From: Anastatus disparis
Taxonomy: Eukaryota > Arthropoda > Insecta > Hymenoptera > Eupelmidae
Direction of reading: 5' to 3'
Assembly: GCA_017163975.1 (NCBI GenBank)
Contig: JAFFSR010000315.1
Location: 1,387,001 to 1,451,000, forward strand
Length of the DNA: 64,000 nucleotides
Shown here: piece by piece, positions 63,196 to 64,000 of the stretch
How the letters are laid out: the number at the start of each line of letters is the position of its first letter
Position numbering within the stretch: position 1 is the stretch's first letter
Position numbers and translations under genes: made by a program
Notes under the pieces: generated by a model
Database searches by the model: none
Seen by the model: only the letters and a program-made list of their open reading frames with translations
Told to the model about the DNA's origin: nothing

Positions 63196-64000
63196 ACGAT
63201 TAATTGTTATACACGGTGACAGCGTTGATAACCGTGGCGAAAACTTTTTATAATATAAAAAGATATAGATCTTTCTATATAATATAGTTTTGAAAAAATT
63301 TAGTCGTTGACCTTCCATATCTTACCTATAGAACTCTTATTTTCCATCCTATTATTTAATGACATCTATTTTCTACTCATTTTACACCCATTTTCTACCT
63401 TTTCTCAACTCTACATCCTACCCAACAAAGATAACTGCTGATACCCAAGTAAAGATACTTGAGTTCCAAGTTATACTCAATACTGAAATCACGTTCATGA
63501 ATTCAAACCTTATAGACGAATCTCAATCTTGTGAATACTGAAGATTATCAAGTTCCAACCTAAATCTTGAATTTGCACAGAGAAAGGTAAATACCTAAAA
63601 AAATGTACTAACTTGAGTCAGTAGTCAAAAAAACATTACCAGTCGTTTTTTAATTGATACTCAGTACATAAATTGAGACGATCTATATTAGTATATCTTT
63701 CAACGCGTCTTATCCCGAAAATTATTAGGTATAGTACTGAATTTTTCCGTACAACGGAACTAAATTATCTTATACTAACATATTACCTATATAATGCGCA
63801 CTGCGGCACTGTCAAGTATGAAACTTCAATATATTTAAAACTTAATAGCGTAAAAACTATTAAATTGTAAAAGAATTTTTAACAGTTGATAAATAGAATG
63901 TAAATCATATAATATATAACAATTTTGAATTACTAATGATTAATTTTAAACTCAAATGCTAACTATCTTAAAACGAAGTATGGCAGATAAATATGTATCG
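63196..64000. other. Unassigned AT-rich stretch
   Basis: No convincing ORF or repeat to the window end. Confidence 0.5.

Overview
This is an AT-rich animal window, most likely from an insect and plausibly a hymenopteran. That guess rests on the families present: insect-type Polinton/adintovirus-like genes, a Ty3/gypsy element with an env gene, non-LTR retrotransposons, a Helitron and many MITEs. I see no host single-copy gene. Nearly everything recognisable is a mobile element, an endogenised virus or a repeat array, and most coding regions carry stops, frameshifts or insertions.

Layout. 1-6760: a decayed non-LTR retrotransposon (+ strand), broken by a TTAA MITE (995-1376), a 103-bp hairpin (2779-2881) and a 3.26-kb repeat-filled transposon (2937-6194). 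6760-11960: mostly unassigned DNA, with a CTCGAG-rich array, a GC-rich patch, the end of a second repeat-filled transposon and a 109-bp satellite. 12081-25530: an endogenous Polinton/adintovirus-like element. Its minus-strand block, read leftward from about 20.8 kb, is packaging ATPase, DUF8207-like protein, fibre-like protein, retroviral-type integrase, BIR-RING IAP, a second DUF8207-like gene and a FLYWCH protein that ends in the same C-terminal module. Its plus-strand block is PLA2-domain capsid protein, adenovirus-type protease, penton-like protein, a tiny basic protein, major capsid protein, an unknown conserved protein and a small protein with a myristoylation-type N-terminus. A small OB-fold-like ORF (+) sits near 17 kb. 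No family-B DNA polymerase was found.

25896-36380: a tRNA-derived SINE (minus strand, perfect 15-bp target duplication) split by a complete-ended gypsy element (26149-36274, minus strand, 4-bp target duplication). The gypsy LTRs look nearly identical, so the insertion is young. It has lost part of gag, all of protease and most of RT but keeps RNase H, integrase and env. Its 5' LTR has since received a 383-bp MITE at TTAA. 36.4-46.9 kb: AT-rich non-coding DNA with a 165-bp repeat array, a TIR element filled with 143-bp repeats (39092-41918) and two more MITEs. 47.1-50.9 kb: a broken Helitron whose nickase core is missing and whose helicase is interrupted. 51.0-52.5 kb: a GGCCC/AAATAT minisatellite. 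53624-57336: a DNA transposon with about 540-bp terminal inverted repeats, a 4-bp target duplication and a DDE-type transposase pseudogene. 57.3-64 kb: unassigned DNA, a Cys-rich CXC-like fragment, a solo LTR with target duplication (60260-61592) and a palindromic MITE.

The most notable set is the endogenous virus. It has a perfect histone-type 3' stem-loop three bases after its last stop codon, an identical 15-bp TATA-type promoter on two paralogous genes, closely spaced TATA-to-ATG distances, a stop/start overlap and a C-terminal module shared by three different proteins.
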